This document shows positions 1 through 7,487 of a stretch of DNA of 11,247 nt, piece after piece. This DNA is from CAISIP01 sp041581405 (GTDB lineage Bacteria > Pseudomonadota > Gammaproteobacteria > Burkholderiales > Burkholderiaceae_C): positions 1-11,247 of the forward strand of contig JBFIDI010000153.1 of assembly GCA_041581405.1 (NCBI GenBank). The letters are read 5' to 3'. Position 1 is the first letter of the stretch, and the number at the start of each line of letters is the position of its first letter. The notes below the pieces were generated by a model. It did not search any database. It was not told where the DNA came from and was given only the letters and a program-made list of their open reading frames with translations. The position numbers and the translations under genes were made by a program.

Positions 1-2492
1 GCGTAGCCGGGCTTGAGCACCTTCTTCGCGGTCTGGTCCATGAAGTCCAGCGCCTCGCCGACCGAATAGTTCGCCGACAGGTTGGCGGTGATCGACGCCG
101 AGCGGCGCTGCGCGAAATGGTTGAGTTCGCGCGGCACGACCACCTCGCGGATCTTGACCAGCGCCGACAACGGAATCATCGTGTCGCCCCGGCCCCGCAC
201 GAAGATGCGTTCGATGTCCGACGGCGTGCCGCGGCCGGTCTCGGTCGTCTGCACGATCACGTCGTATTGCTCGCCCTCGCGCTTGAACCGGGTCACGATG
301 CGCCCGCCCAGCATGGTCTCGACCGCGCGCGCGATCGCGTCCACGCCCACGCCGTTGTCGGCGGCACGCTCGCGGTCGACCTCGAGCTTGATCTCGGGCT
401 TGTTCAGCCGCAGGTCGGTGTCGACCTGTGCGAAGCCCGGGTTCTTGGCCAGTTCGTCCTGGAACGCGCGCACCACCTGCGACAGGTTCTGGTAGCTGTC
501 GGAGGTGACGATGACGTAGTTCACCGGCCGCTGCGTGAAACCCTGGCCCAGCGACGGCGGCGTGATCGGGAATGCGCTGACGCCGGTCAGGCCGGCGACC
601 CGCGGCGTCATCTCGCGCGCCATCTCCTGCGTCGTGCGCTTGCGCTCCTCCCACGGCGTGGTGCGGAAGAAGATGTTGCCCTGGGCCACGGTCGGGTTGC
701 CGATGGTGGCGAACACCCGGTCGAACTCCGGGAAACTCTCGCCGATGCGCTCGATCGCGGTGGCATAGCGGTTGGTGTACTCCAGCGTCGCGCCGTCCGG
801 CCCGTTGACCTGGGCCAGCACCACGCCACGGTCCTCGATCGGCGCCAGTTCGCGCTTGATCGAGCCCAGCACCGACCAGGACACGACGCCACTGCCGATG
901 GCCAGCAGCACGATCAGCCAGCGCACCTTCAGTGCCCAGCCCAGCAGGCGCGCGTAACCGCGCGTCAGCGCCTGCAGCCCCCGTTCCATGCCGCGGTCGA
1001 AGAAACCGGGCTTGGGGTTGTGCCTGAGCAGCAGCGAACACATCATCGGCGAGAGCGTGAGCGCGACCAGGCCCGAGACCACGACGGCGCCGGCCAGCGC
1101 CAGCGCGAACTCGGTGAACAGCCGGCCGGTGCGTCCGGGCGCGAACGCCAGCGGCGCATAGACCGCCACCAGGGTCATCGTCATCGCGACGATGGCGAAA
1201 CCCACCTCGCGGGCGCCGCGGATGGCGGCCTGGAACGGCGTCAGGCCTTCCTCGATGTGGCGGTAGATGTTCTCCAGCATCACGATGGCGTCGTCCACCA
1301 CCAGGCCGATCGCCAACACCAATGCCAGCAGCGTCAGCGTGTTGATGCTGAAGCCCGCCAGCGCCATCAGCGCGAAGGTGCCGATCAGCGAGACCGGAAT
1401 CGTCAGCAGCGGGATGATGGACGCACGCAGCGTGCGCAGGAACACGAAGATCACCAGCGCCACCAGCACCACCGCCTCGGCGATGGTGGTGTAGACCGCC
1501 TTGACGGAGCGGTCGATGAACACCGAGTTGTCGTTGGCCACTTCGACCCGCACGCCCGCCGGCAGGTCGGCACGCACCTTGTCGAGCAGCGCATAGACGC
1601 CGGCGGACAACTCCAGCGGATTGGCCGTGGCCTGGCGCACCACGCCCAGCGCGACGGAGTCGCGGCCGTTGAGCCGCACGCTGGAGCGTTCCTCGGCCGC
1701 CCCGGTCTGGACCCGCGCGACGTCGGCGATGCGGATCGGGAAACCGTTCACGGTTCGGATCACGACCTGCCGGAACTCCGCGGGGCGCTGCAGGTCGGTG
1801 GCCGCGGTCACGTTGAACTCGCGCTGCCGGCTTTCGATGCGCCCGGCCGGCACCTCGAGATTGGAACGGCGCAACGCGTCCTCGACGTCCTGCACCGTCA
1901 GGCGGAACGCCGCCAGCTTGTCCGGATCCAGCCCGATGCGCATCGCCAGTTTGCGCTCGCCGTAGATGTTGACGTCGGCCGCGCCGGGGGCGGTCTGCAG
2001 CACCGGCTTGACCAGCTGGTTGGCCATGTCGGTCAGCTGCAGCGCCGTGTGGGTGTCCGAACTCAGCGCCAGGAACACCACCGGGAAGGACTCGGCCTCG
2101 ACCTTGGCAATGACCGGCTCGTCGATGCCCTGGGGCAGCCGCTGGCGCACGCGCGAGACCTTGTCGCGCACGTCGGCGGCAGCGCCGTCGGGGTCGCGGC
2201 TGAGCGCAAAGCGGATCGTGATCAGGCTGCGTTCCTGCCGGCTGATCGAGGTGATGACGTCCACGCCCTCGATACCCGCGAGCGAATCCTCCAGCACCTT
2301 GGTGACCTGCCCCTCGACCACCTCGCTCGACGCACCGCCGAAACGGGTCTGCACGCTCACCACCGGCTCGTCGATCTTGGGATATTCGCGCACCGTCAGG
2401 CGGTTGAACGACACGGCGCCGATCAGCACGATCAGCAGCGACAACACGGTCGCGAAGACCGGGCGGCGGATCGAGGTCTCTGCCAGCTGCAT
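1..2492 (-). CDS. RND efflux pump permease subunit (HAE1/AcrB-like), 3' end outside window
   Basis: Inner-membrane proton-driven export pump of the AcrB/MexB (HAE1) type, expected to move hydrophobic drugs or solvents to an outer-membrane channel through the adaptor encoded just upstream. The frame is open from the ATG at 2492 to the left edge, giving about 830 residues of a family normally near 1030-1050, so the last membrane helices and the stop are missing. The start MQLAETSIRRPVFATVLSLL is the usual amphipathic lead plus first helix (about 11-30). Helices 2-4 lie near 338-353, 358-378 and 385-405. The paired acidic residues of helix 4 (GLVVDDAIVMLEN) are Asp400 and Asp401, equivalent to AcrB Asp407/Asp408 of proton relay. 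Helices 5 and 6 follow near 430-450 and 462-488. A GGAG lies about 8 bases before the ATG, and the adaptor stop is 18 bp upstream, so the two are surely co-transcribed. Substrate cannot be told from the sequence. Confidence 0.95.
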   Translation of the reverse strand, partial: MQLAETSIRRPVFATVLSLLIVLIGAVSFNRLTVREYPKIDEPVVSVQTRFGGASSEVVEGQVTKVLEDSLAGIEGVDVITSISRQERSLITIRFALSRDPDGAAADVRDKVSRVRQRLPQGIDEPVIAKVEAESFPVVFLALSSDTHTALQLTDMANQLVKPVLQTAPGAADVNIYGERKLAMRIGLDPDKLAAFRLTVQDVEDALRRSNLEVPAGRIESRQREFNVTAATDLQRPAEFRQVVIRTVNGFPIRIADVARVQTGAAEERSSVRLNGRDSVALGVVRQATANPLELSAGVYALLDKVRADLPAGVRVEVANDNSVFIDRSVKAVYTTIAEAVVLVALVIFVFLRTLRASIIPLLTIPVSLIGTFALMALAGFSINTLTLLALVLAIGLVVDDAIVMLENIYRHIEEGLTPFQAAIRGAREVGFAIVAMTMTLVAVYAPLAFAPGRTGRLFTEFALALAGAVVVSGLVALTLSPMMCSLLLRHNPKPGFFDRGMERGLQALTRGYARLLGWALKVRWLIVLLAIGSGVVSWSVLGSIKRELAPIEDRGVVLAQVNGPDGATLEYTNRYATAIERIGESFPEFDRVFATIGNPTVAQGNIFFRTTPWEERKRTTQEMAREMTPRVAGLTGVSAFPITPPSLGQGFTQRPVNYVIVTSDSYQNLSQVVRAFQDELAKNPGFAQVDTDLRLNKPEIKLEVDRERAADNGVGVDAIARAVETMLGGRIVTRFKREGEQYDVIVQTTETGRGTPSDIERIFVRGRGDTMIPLSALVKIREVVVPRELNHFAQRRSASITANLSANYSVGEALDFMDQTAKKVLKPGY

Positions 2493-2510
2493 GGGGCGGC
2501 TCCGGCTGCG

Positions 2511-4112
2511 TCAGTTGCCGGCCGAGGCCAGCGAGGCGCCGGTCAGCGCGCCCGAGGCGCCACCGGCCGGGGCACTGGCCGCGCCGGCCGGCGCGGCGGC
2601 GCCGCCACCGCGCTGGGCCGGCGGCCGCCCGAATTCGACGACCCGCAGCGGCGTGCCGTCGCGCTGCAGCCGTTGCTGGCCGGCCACGACGACGGTCTCG
2701 CCTTCGAGCAGCCCGTCGACGATCTCGACCTTGCCCATCTGCCGCACGCCGAGCCTGACCTCCTGGCGCATGGACACCAGCGTGGTGTCGGGCGGCAGCG
2801 GCCGGTCCGACGCCGCCGGAACCTGCGAAGGCTCGACCACCTTGATGACGAACTGGCGGCCGCCCTGCGGCACGATGGCCTCCTCCGGCACGACGATGGC
2901 CTGGTCCTTGATCGCGAACACCGTCGTCACGCGGGCAAACATGCCGGGGCGCAATGGCGCAGGGCCACCACGCGCGGCGCCACCCTGTCCGCCGGCCGGC
3001 CGGCCCGCGACGAGCGACTGTGCCGGCGCGTTCTCGCGCACGCCGGCACAGGAGGCCGGTTCACCCGACCCGCGCGGCGCCGCGGCAACCGCCGACTCCG
3101 CCGCGACCGCGGTGTCGCGGCCACCGCCAGCACGGCCTGCCGGAGCCGCTGCGCCTGCGACACGCGCCGGTGCACCCGAGCCGGCCGACGGCCGCGCCGG
3201 CGCGCCGGCGGCGGCGCCCGCGCCGGGGCCCCCGGGCCGTGCACCCGGCGGGGCCAGCGCCGCGCCCATGGTGTTGGGCAACACGGCCCGCACCCCGACC
3301 GAACGGCCGTTGACATCGAGCAGCGGATCGATGGCCTCGATCGTGGCCTTGAACATGCGGCCGGGAAACGCGTCGAGCTGCAACTGCACGCTCTGGCGCG
3401 GCCTGAGCTTGCCCTGGAAACGCTCGGGCAGGCGGAAATCGGCGTACATGCTGCTGATGTCCTCGAGGTTCACCAGGTCGGCACCGTCCTTGACATAGTC
3501 GCCCAGGTTCACGTTGCGGATGCCGACGGTGCCGTCGAACGGCGCCAGGATGGCCATGCGCGACCAGCGTGCGCAGGCCAGCGCGAGTTGCGCCTCGACC
3601 ACCTGCAGATTGGCATTGCTCTCGTCGAGCACGCGCTGCGCGACGAAACTCTGGGCCACCAGTTCCTGGTTGCGCTTGAGATTGGCCTGGGCAATCGATA
3701 CCTGGGCCTGGGCCTGCTTGATCTCGGCGCGTTGCAAGGTGTCGTCGAGCTGCACCAGCACCTGGCCCTTGCGCACCGTGGCGCCGTCGGCAAAGCCGAT
3801 CTCGCGCACCCGGCCGGCCACTTCGGGCCGCAGCATCACGCTCTGGCGCGAGCGCAGGGTCCCGACCGACTGCGCGTCGTCCTGCAACCGGGCGCGTTCG
3901 GCCTTGGCCACCTCGACCCCCGCGGCGCGCGGCGCGCCGCCGGCGCCACCCGGCCCCGAGGCCGCAGCCCCCGGGCTGGACCGCACCGGACCGGCCGGAG
4001 CCGCCGCGACTTCCGTCGGCCCCTGCGGCCGGGACTGGTACCACCATGCGCCTGCCGAGGCGGCAGCAATACCCACAACTGCGACGACCGAATGGATTGC
4101 CCGTAAAGCCAT
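2511..4112 (-). CDS. RND efflux periplasmic adaptor (membrane fusion protein)
   Basis: Periplasmic adaptor of 533 residues that links the RND pump to an outer-membrane channel. The frame is open further upstream to 4457, but the ATG at 4112 is preferred because it gives an N-terminal signal/anchor helix (MALRAIHSVVAVVGIAAASAG) and avoids overlap with rnhA. No strong ribosome site is visible. Order: anchor about 4-24; Ala/Pro/Gly linker about 36-65; lipoyl half-motif around 95-123 (PEVAGRVREIGFADGATVRK); coiled-coil hairpin about 125-180; second lipoyl half with APFDGTVGIRNVNLGDYV about 190-207; beta-barrel to VGVRAVLPN (272-280); then an unusual low-complexity stretch at 283-386 before LRPGM (387-391); membrane-proximal domain to about 490; Ala/Gly-rich tail. 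Adaptors of this family are commonly 380-420 residues, so this one is long mainly through the insert and tails. No TetR or MarR regulator lies next to it in the window. Confidence 0.93.
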   Translation of the reverse strand: MALRAIHSVVAVVGIAAASAGAWWYQSRPQGPTEVAAAPAGPVRSSPGAAASGPGGAGGAPRAAGVEVAKAERARLQDDAQSVGTLRSRQSVMLRPEVAGRVREIGFADGATVRKGQVLVQLDDTLQRAEIKQAQAQVSIAQANLKRNQELVAQSFVAQRVLDESNANLQVVEAQLALACARWSRMAILAPFDGTVGIRNVNLGDYVKDGADLVNLEDISSMYADFRLPERFQGKLRPRQSVQLQLDAFPGRMFKATIEAIDPLLDVNGRSVGVRAVLPNTMGAALAPPGARPGGPGAGAAAGAPARPSAGSGAPARVAGAAAPAGRAGGGRDTAVAAESAVAAAPRGSGEPASCAGVRENAPAQSLVAGRPAGGQGGAARGGPAPLRPGMFARVTTVFAIKDQAIVVPEEAIVPQGGRQFVIKVVEPSQVPAASDRPLPPDTTLVSMRQEVRLGVRQMGKVEIVDGLLEGETVVVAGQQRLQRDGTPLRVVEFGRPPAQRGGGAAAPAGAASAPAGGASGALTGASLASAGN

Positions 4113-4201
4113 GGGTGGAGTTACCCTGGTTGGATGATTGACAGAAATCGAAATCGCCCGCGAATGTACCAGTGTCGCCGGCGTTTCAGTTGTCTGTTCG
4201 G

Positions 4202-4225
4202 TAAAGACCGGCGGCTTTGCGCCGG
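4202..4225 (-). terminator. Candidate intrinsic terminator after rnhA
   Basis: A perfect 6-bp GC stem (arms CCGGCG at 4220-4225 and CGCCGG at 4208-4213 on the minus strand) with a 6-base loop abuts the rnhA stop codon. It is followed in the minus direction by TCTTTA. The U tract is short, so it may only be a partial terminator separating rnhA from the efflux genes. The rest of the 113-bp gap (4113-4225) holds no promoter I can defend for the adaptor gene. Confidence 0.42.
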
Positions 4226-4693
4226 CTATGTCGCGCCGACACCACGTCCACGCGCACGCGCCAGCTCGACGCCGCGGTTGGCCAGCATGTCGGCACGTTC
4301 GTTGCCCGGGTCGCCGGAATGGCCCTTGACCCAGCGCCATTCGATACGATGGCCGCCACCGAACACGGCGGCATCGAGCCGTTTCCACAGGTCGACGTTC
4401 TTGACCTCCTGCTTGGCCGCGGTGCGCCAGCCACGCGCCTTCCAGCCGGCGATCCACTCGGTGATGCCCTTGCGCACGTATTCGCTGTCCAGGTACAGGA
4501 TGACATGGCAGGGCCGCTTGAGCGCCGCCAGCGCCTCGATCACGGCCATCAGTTCCATCCGGTTGTTGGTGGTCGAGGCCTCGCCGCCGAACAACTCCTT
4601 CTCGGAGCCGTCGGCCATCAGCACCGCCCCCCAGCCCCCGGGGCCGGGGTTGCCCTTGCAGGCCCCGTCGGTGTAGATCTCTATCTGGTTCAT
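4226..4693 (-). CDS. rnhA: Ribonuclease HI
   Basis: Cytoplasmic endonuclease that cuts the RNA strand of RNA-DNA hybrids, removing primers and R-loops. The product is 155 residues, the same length as E. coli RNase HI. It opens with MNQIEIYTDGACKGNPGPGG and keeps the four metal-binding carboxylates as Asp9, Glu47 (in TTNNRMELMA), Asp69 (in YLDSEYV) and Asp135 (in GNERADMLA). The loop histidine is His125 in KGHSGDPGN. The basic handle region (WKARGWRTAAKQEVKNVDLW, about 84-103) is also present. The ATG at 4693 is chosen over in-frame extension to 5164 because it matches the family N-terminus and has an AGGAG at 4704-4708, ten bases upstream. It lies 71 bp downstream of the methyltransferase gene on the same strand. 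In many betaproteobacteria dnaQ follows rnhA; here the efflux adaptor follows instead. Confidence 0.97.
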   Translation of the reverse strand: MNQIEIYTDGACKGNPGPGGWGAVLMADGSEKELFGGEASTTNNRMELMAVIEALAALKRPCHVILYLDSEYVRKGITEWIAGWKARGWRTAAKQEVKNVDLWKRLDAAVFGGGHRIEWRWVKGHSGDPGNERADMLANRGVELARARGRGVGAT

Positions 4694-4764
4694 TCGTCTA
4701 TCGCTCCTGCATATGGTGTTGTTCGATGGGCGCGCGCCCGTCGGGCCCGCGGCCGGTGGTCGAC

Positions 4765-5634
4765 TCAGGACCGGGTTCCGGCGGGGTCGGTGCGGCGCGA
4801 ACCCTGGGGCTGCCGATTGGCAATGGACACCGGCGCCGTACCGCGCGCCTTGGCCGTCTTCCAGGCCGGACCGAGCAGGCGCATGCCCCGCACCCGCTTG
4901 GTCGCGACCAGGAAATAGACCGCGCCGAAGATCGGCCACCAGCGCGCACCGGCACGCTCCATCCACTGGAAACGCTCGAGCCATCGCGCATCGGACACCG
5001 CCGGCCGGTAACAGCCGAAGCGCCCGGACTCGACTTCGAAGCTCAGCAGGCGCAACCAGTCGCGCAGCCGCCAGTATCCGATGAACTCGCCTTCTGCCGG
5101 CAGGTACAGCTCGCCGAACCCGAGGCGCCGGTACAGATGGGCACGGCGCTGGCGCAAGCCCCACAGGCTGACCGGATTGATGCCGCAGATCACCACCCGT
5201 CCCTCGGGCACCAGCACCCGTTCGACTTCGCGCAAGGTCGCGTGCGGATCCGGGTGCAGCTCCAGCGTGTGCGGCAACACGACCAGGTCCAGGCTGTTGG
5301 CCGGAAACGGCAGCGCGGAAAAATCGCAGACCAGTGCGGCAGCCTGTCCCGCCCCCTCGCGTTGACCGCTGGCGGCGGTCGTGGTACCGTGCCCCGGATT
5401 TGTCCGGGTCGCGGCGGGTGTCTCGGCGTCAGGGCGGCTGTTGTCTGCGGCCAACCAGCGATGCGGCATCCGGTTGGAGCGCAAGGCCTCGAGGGCCGGC
5501 AAGCCGAGCTGCAGCGCATGAAAGCCGAAGATGTCCGCCACCACCTGGTCGAGTTGCCGGCGCTCCCAGTCGAGCATGTATCGACCGCGCGCCGTATGGA
5601 ACCAGTCCTGCAAACCTATAATTTGGCGGTCCAT
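4765..5634 (-). CDS. Methyltransferase-like protein of the rnhA neighbourhood
   Basis: A 289-residue cytoplasmic protein related to class I SAM-dependent methyltransferases that lie beside rnhA in many betaproteobacteria. The post-motif part is clear: LVCDFSALPFPANSLDLVVL (101-120), then PHTLELHPDPHATLREVERVLVPEG and GRVVICGINPVSLWG (145-159), the typical 'leader near SAM pocket, DLVV strand, VL-PGG-like turn' order of the Methyltransf_11 fold. The glycine-rich motif I expected before it is not canonical; the matching place reads FGFHALQLGLPALEALR (36-52). Between 62 and 98 is a hydrophilic linker of low complexity. The C-terminal tail after about 260 looks disordered. Start at 5634 gives MDRQIIGLQDWFHTARGRYM; I see no strong ribosome site. 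The substrate is unknown, and catalytic activity is inferred only from the fold. Confidence 0.85.
   Translation of the reverse strand: MDRQIIGLQDWFHTARGRYMLDWERRQLDQVVADIFGFHALQLGLPALEALRSNRMPHRWLAADNSRPDAETPAATRTNPGHGTTTAASGQREGAGQAAALVCDFSALPFPANSLDLVVLPHTLELHPDPHATLREVERVLVPEGRVVICGINPVSLWGLRQRRAHLYRRLGFGELYLPAEGEFIGYWRLRDWLRLLSFEVESGRFGCYRPAVSDARWLERFQWMERAGARWWPIFGAVYFLVATKRVRGMRLLGPAWKTAKARGTAPVSIANRQPQGSRRTDPAGTRS
5617..5622 (+). promoter_or_regulatory. Candidate -10 box for mltD
   Basis: A perfect TATAAT reads toward mltD, placed just inside the 5' end of the methyltransferase gene on the opposite strand. No good -35 hexamer is found at 16-18 bp, so it would need an activator or other contacts. 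A start here would give mltD a leader of about 250 nt. The hexamer also encodes Ile-Ile of the methyltransferase on the other strand, so its presence could be chance. Confidence 0.3.
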
Positions 5635-5738
5635 GAATGTGAAACTGCGTCCAGCGCCCTGCTACAGCGGCAATGAAAAAATGCACCCGGTCGGTGCGGC
5701 AATGGATGGGGCGTCGAATGCGACGCGGCGGGACGAAC

Positions 5739-5752
5739 CGTTCGCGCGAACG
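5739..5752. promoter_or_regulatory. Perfect 14-bp palindrome, possible operator
   Basis: CGTTCGCGCGAACG is an uninterrupted dyad in the middle of the divergent control region between the methyltransferase gene and mltD. Its form fits binding by a dimeric repressor, or a tight RNA hairpin in the mltD leader. No regulator gene is adjacent to suggest which protein would bind. Confidence 0.35.
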
Positions 5753-5773
5753 CACACGCAGTGGCCACCAACC

Positions 5774-5793
5774 ATTCTAGTCAGGTCGACCTG
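5774..5793 (-). promoter_or_regulatory. Candidate -10 with adjoining 12-bp palindrome for the methyltransferase-rnhA unit
   Basis: On the minus strand TAGAAT (5779-5774) matches five of six bases of a -10 box. The perfect palindrome CAGGTCGACCTG (5782-5793) lies directly upstream, within what would be the -35/-10 spacer, a usual place for a repressor site. No good -35 is visible. The transcript would carry a leader of about 130 nt before the methyltransferase ATG. Confidence 0.3.
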
Positions 5794-5847
5794 CACCGCG
5801 GGGGCGGCCCCGCGCCGCGCATGCCCGCCGGGTCCGGCCGCCAGCCG

Positions 5848-5864
5848 TCGATCGGCACGATCGA
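5848..5864 (+). promoter_or_regulatory. 7-bp stem-loop just before the mltD ribosome site
   Basis: Arms TCGATCG (5848-5854) and CGATCGA (5858-5864) form a perfect stem with a 3-base loop, ending 5 bases before the AGGAG (5870-5874) of mltD. It could influence ribosome access or act as a DNA dyad. Three other perfect stems lie in the same leader at 5683-5697 (5 bp), 5711-5726 (6 bp) and 5797-5814 (7 bp). Confidence 0.4.
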
Positions 5865-5880
5865 ACAACAGGAGTATTCA

Positions 5881-7440
5881 ATGACGAACGGGATACGGCT
5901 CGCGCTGGCGGCCTTGGTGATTTTCCTCGGCGGTTGCGCGGCGACGGTGCCGACACCCGTGACCACGAGCGACGCCGGCGCCGCCACCGGCGTGCAGCAG
6001 CCCGCCGTGCCGGCCGTGGCCGTGACCACGGCGGCCCCGGCAACGCCCGCCCGCGCGCCGGCCGCCGCACTGCCCAAGGTCTTCCCGTCCGGCCCGTTGA
6101 CGCCGCTGGCCCCCAACAAGGCCGATCCGCTCGTCGTTGCGACGCTGACACCACCGGCCGACCTGTGGGAGCGCATCCGCCGCGGCTACCGGATGCCCGA
6201 CCTGGACAACGACCTGGTGCGCGACCGCGAACGCTGGTACGCCAGCCGCCCGGACTACATCGAGCGCATGACCGAGCGTTCGAGCAAATACCTGTTCCAC
6301 ATCGTCGAGGAACTCGAGCGGCGCAACATGCCGACCGAACTGGCGCTGCTGCCCTTCATCGAAAGCGCCTTCAACCCGCAGGCGGTCTCCAGCGCCAAGG
6401 CCGCGGGCATGTGGCAGTTCATGCCGGCCACCGGCAAGTACTTCGAACTCAAGCAGAACGCGTTCCGCGACGACCGCCGCGACGTGCTGGCGTCGACCCG
6501 CGCCGCGCTCGACTACCTGCAGAAGCTGCATGGCATGTTCGGCGACTGGCACCTGGCGCTTGCGGCCTACAACTGGGGCGAAGGCAGTGTCGGCCGGGCC
6601 ATCGAGCGCAACCGCAAGGCCGGCCTGGGCACCGGATACGAAGACCTGAAGATGCCGGCGGAGACGCGGCTGTACGTGCCCAAGCTGCAGGCCGTGAAGA
6701 ACATCGTGCTCGACCCGCACAAGCTCGACACGGTGTTGCCGGTGATCGAGAACCACCCCTACTTCCAGTCGGTCGACATCACGCGCGACATCGACGTGGC
6801 AATGGCGGCCAAGCTGGCCAACGTGGCCCTGGAGGACTTCAAGGCGCTCAATCCGTCTGCGCACAAGCCGGTCATCCTGGCCGCGGGCACGCCGCAGATC
6901 CTGCTGCCCTGGGACAACGCCGCGACCTTCCGCGCCAACCTGCAGGCCAATGCCGGCCGGCAGTTGGCCAGCTGGACCGCCTGGCAGGCACCCTCGACCA
7001 TGCGCACGGCCGACGTCGCGCGCAGGGTCGGCATGAAGGAGGCCGACCTGCGTGCCGTCAACCAGATCCCCAACGGCATGGTGATCAAGGCCGGCTCGAC
7101 CGTGCTGGTGCGCCGCTCGGCCGAAGTCCGGGAGGACGTGGCCGAGGCGATTGCCGAAAACGCCCAGCTCTCGCTCGGCCGTCAACAGCTGCAGGTGCGC
7201 CGCATCGTGCGCGCCGCCAAGAACGATACCGTCGCCAAGCTGGCGCGCCGCTACAAGGTCGCGGCCAGCAGCGTGGCCGAATGGAACAAGCTGCCCGAGT
7301 CGTCTGCACTCAAGCCGGGCCAGCGCATCACCGTCTACCTGCCGGCGCGCTCGCGGGCCGCGACGGCCGCGGTGCGTACCGCGTCGTCCCGCTCGACGGC
7401 CCGCAGCAAGCAAAAACCGGTCAAGGTCGCGCGCGACTGA
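5881..7440 (+). CDS. mltD: Membrane-bound lytic murein transglycosylase D (lipoprotein)
   Basis: Outer-membrane lipoprotein of 519 residues that cleaves the MurNAc-GlcNAc bond of peptidoglycan with formation of 1,6-anhydromuropeptides. The ATG at 5881 is preferred over an in-frame ATG at 5761 because AGGAG sits six bases upstream and it yields a clean lipoprotein signal, MTNGIRLALAALVIFLGGC, with lipidated Cys19. Ala at +2 fits outer-membrane sorting. A Pro/Ala/Thr-rich linker runs to about 85. The lytic transglycosylase (SLT) domain spans about 135-290, with catalytic Glu161 in LLPFIESAFNP, GMWQFMPATGKYF (176-188) and AYNWGEGSVGRA (229-240). Two LysM-like cell-wall-binding units follow: a degenerate one near 374-411 and a clearer one near 440-488 (DTVAKLARRYKVAASSVAEW). 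The basic Ser/Arg tail after 490 is probably disordered. It is the only plus-strand gene, divergent from the methyltransferase gene and convergent with the binding-protein gene. Confidence 0.96.
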   Translation: MTNGIRLALAALVIFLGGCAATVPTPVTTSDAGAATGVQQPAVPAVAVTTAAPATPARAPAAALPKVFPSGPLTPLAPNKADPLVVATLTPPADLWERIRRGYRMPDLDNDLVRDRERWYASRPDYIERMTERSSKYLFHIVEELERRNMPTELALLPFIESAFNPQAVSSAKAAGMWQFMPATGKYFELKQNAFRDDRRDVLASTRAALDYLQKLHGMFGDWHLALAAYNWGEGSVGRAIERNRKAGLGTGYEDLKMPAETRLYVPKLQAVKNIVLDPHKLDTVLPVIENHPYFQSVDITRDIDVAMAAKLANVALEDFKALNPSAHKPVILAAGTPQILLPWDNAATFRANLQANAGRQLASWTAWQAPSTMRTADVARRVGMKEADLRAVNQIPNGMVIKAGSTVLVRRSAEVREDVAEAIAENAQLSLGRQQLQVRRIVRAAKNDTVAKLARRYKVAASSVAEWNKLPESSALKPGQRITVYLPARSRAATAAVRTASSRSTARSKQKPVKVARD

Positions 7441-7460
7441 GTTGCGCCCGCATGAGACGG

Positions 7461-7481
7461 GGCGCGCGGCCACCGCGCGCC
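7461..7481. terminator. Candidate bidirectional hairpin between convergent genes
   Basis: A perfect 9-bp GC-only stem (arms GGCGCGCGG at 7461-7469 and CCGCGCGCC at 7473-7481) with a 3-base loop fills the 47-bp gap between the stops of mltD and the binding-protein gene. It would form in both transcripts. There is no T tract on either side, so termination may be weak or may need Rho. Confidence 0.45.
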
Positions 7482-7487
7482 GGCCGA

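Noticed and set aside
117..4106. A plus-strand open frame of 1329 codons with no stop
   Set aside because: It is antisense to both efflux genes, runs across their junction, is rich in His, Arg, Asp and Gln, and resembles no family. Long stop-free antisense frames are expected from high third-position GC.
4138..4143. A perfect TTGACA on the plus strand near the adaptor start
   Set aside because: No acceptable -10 lies at 16-18 bp and it would drive transcription antisense to rnhA. A chance match is likely.
4728..4739. 12-bp palindrome GGGCGCGCGCCC between the methyltransferase gene and rnhA
   Set aside because: It is a pure alternating G/C tract with no room for a proper loop and no T tract, and is expected in DNA of this composition. 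Not called as a terminator or operator.
4694..5164. N-terminal extension of the rnhA frame to 5164
   Set aside because: The extension overlaps the methyltransferase coding region in another frame, shows no conserved sequence, and RNase HI homologues begin at the 4693 ATG with a good AGGAG.
5878..7473. A minus-strand open frame of 531 codons opposite mltD
   Set aside because: It is antisense to mltD along its whole length with no recognisable motif, and is explained by codon bias.
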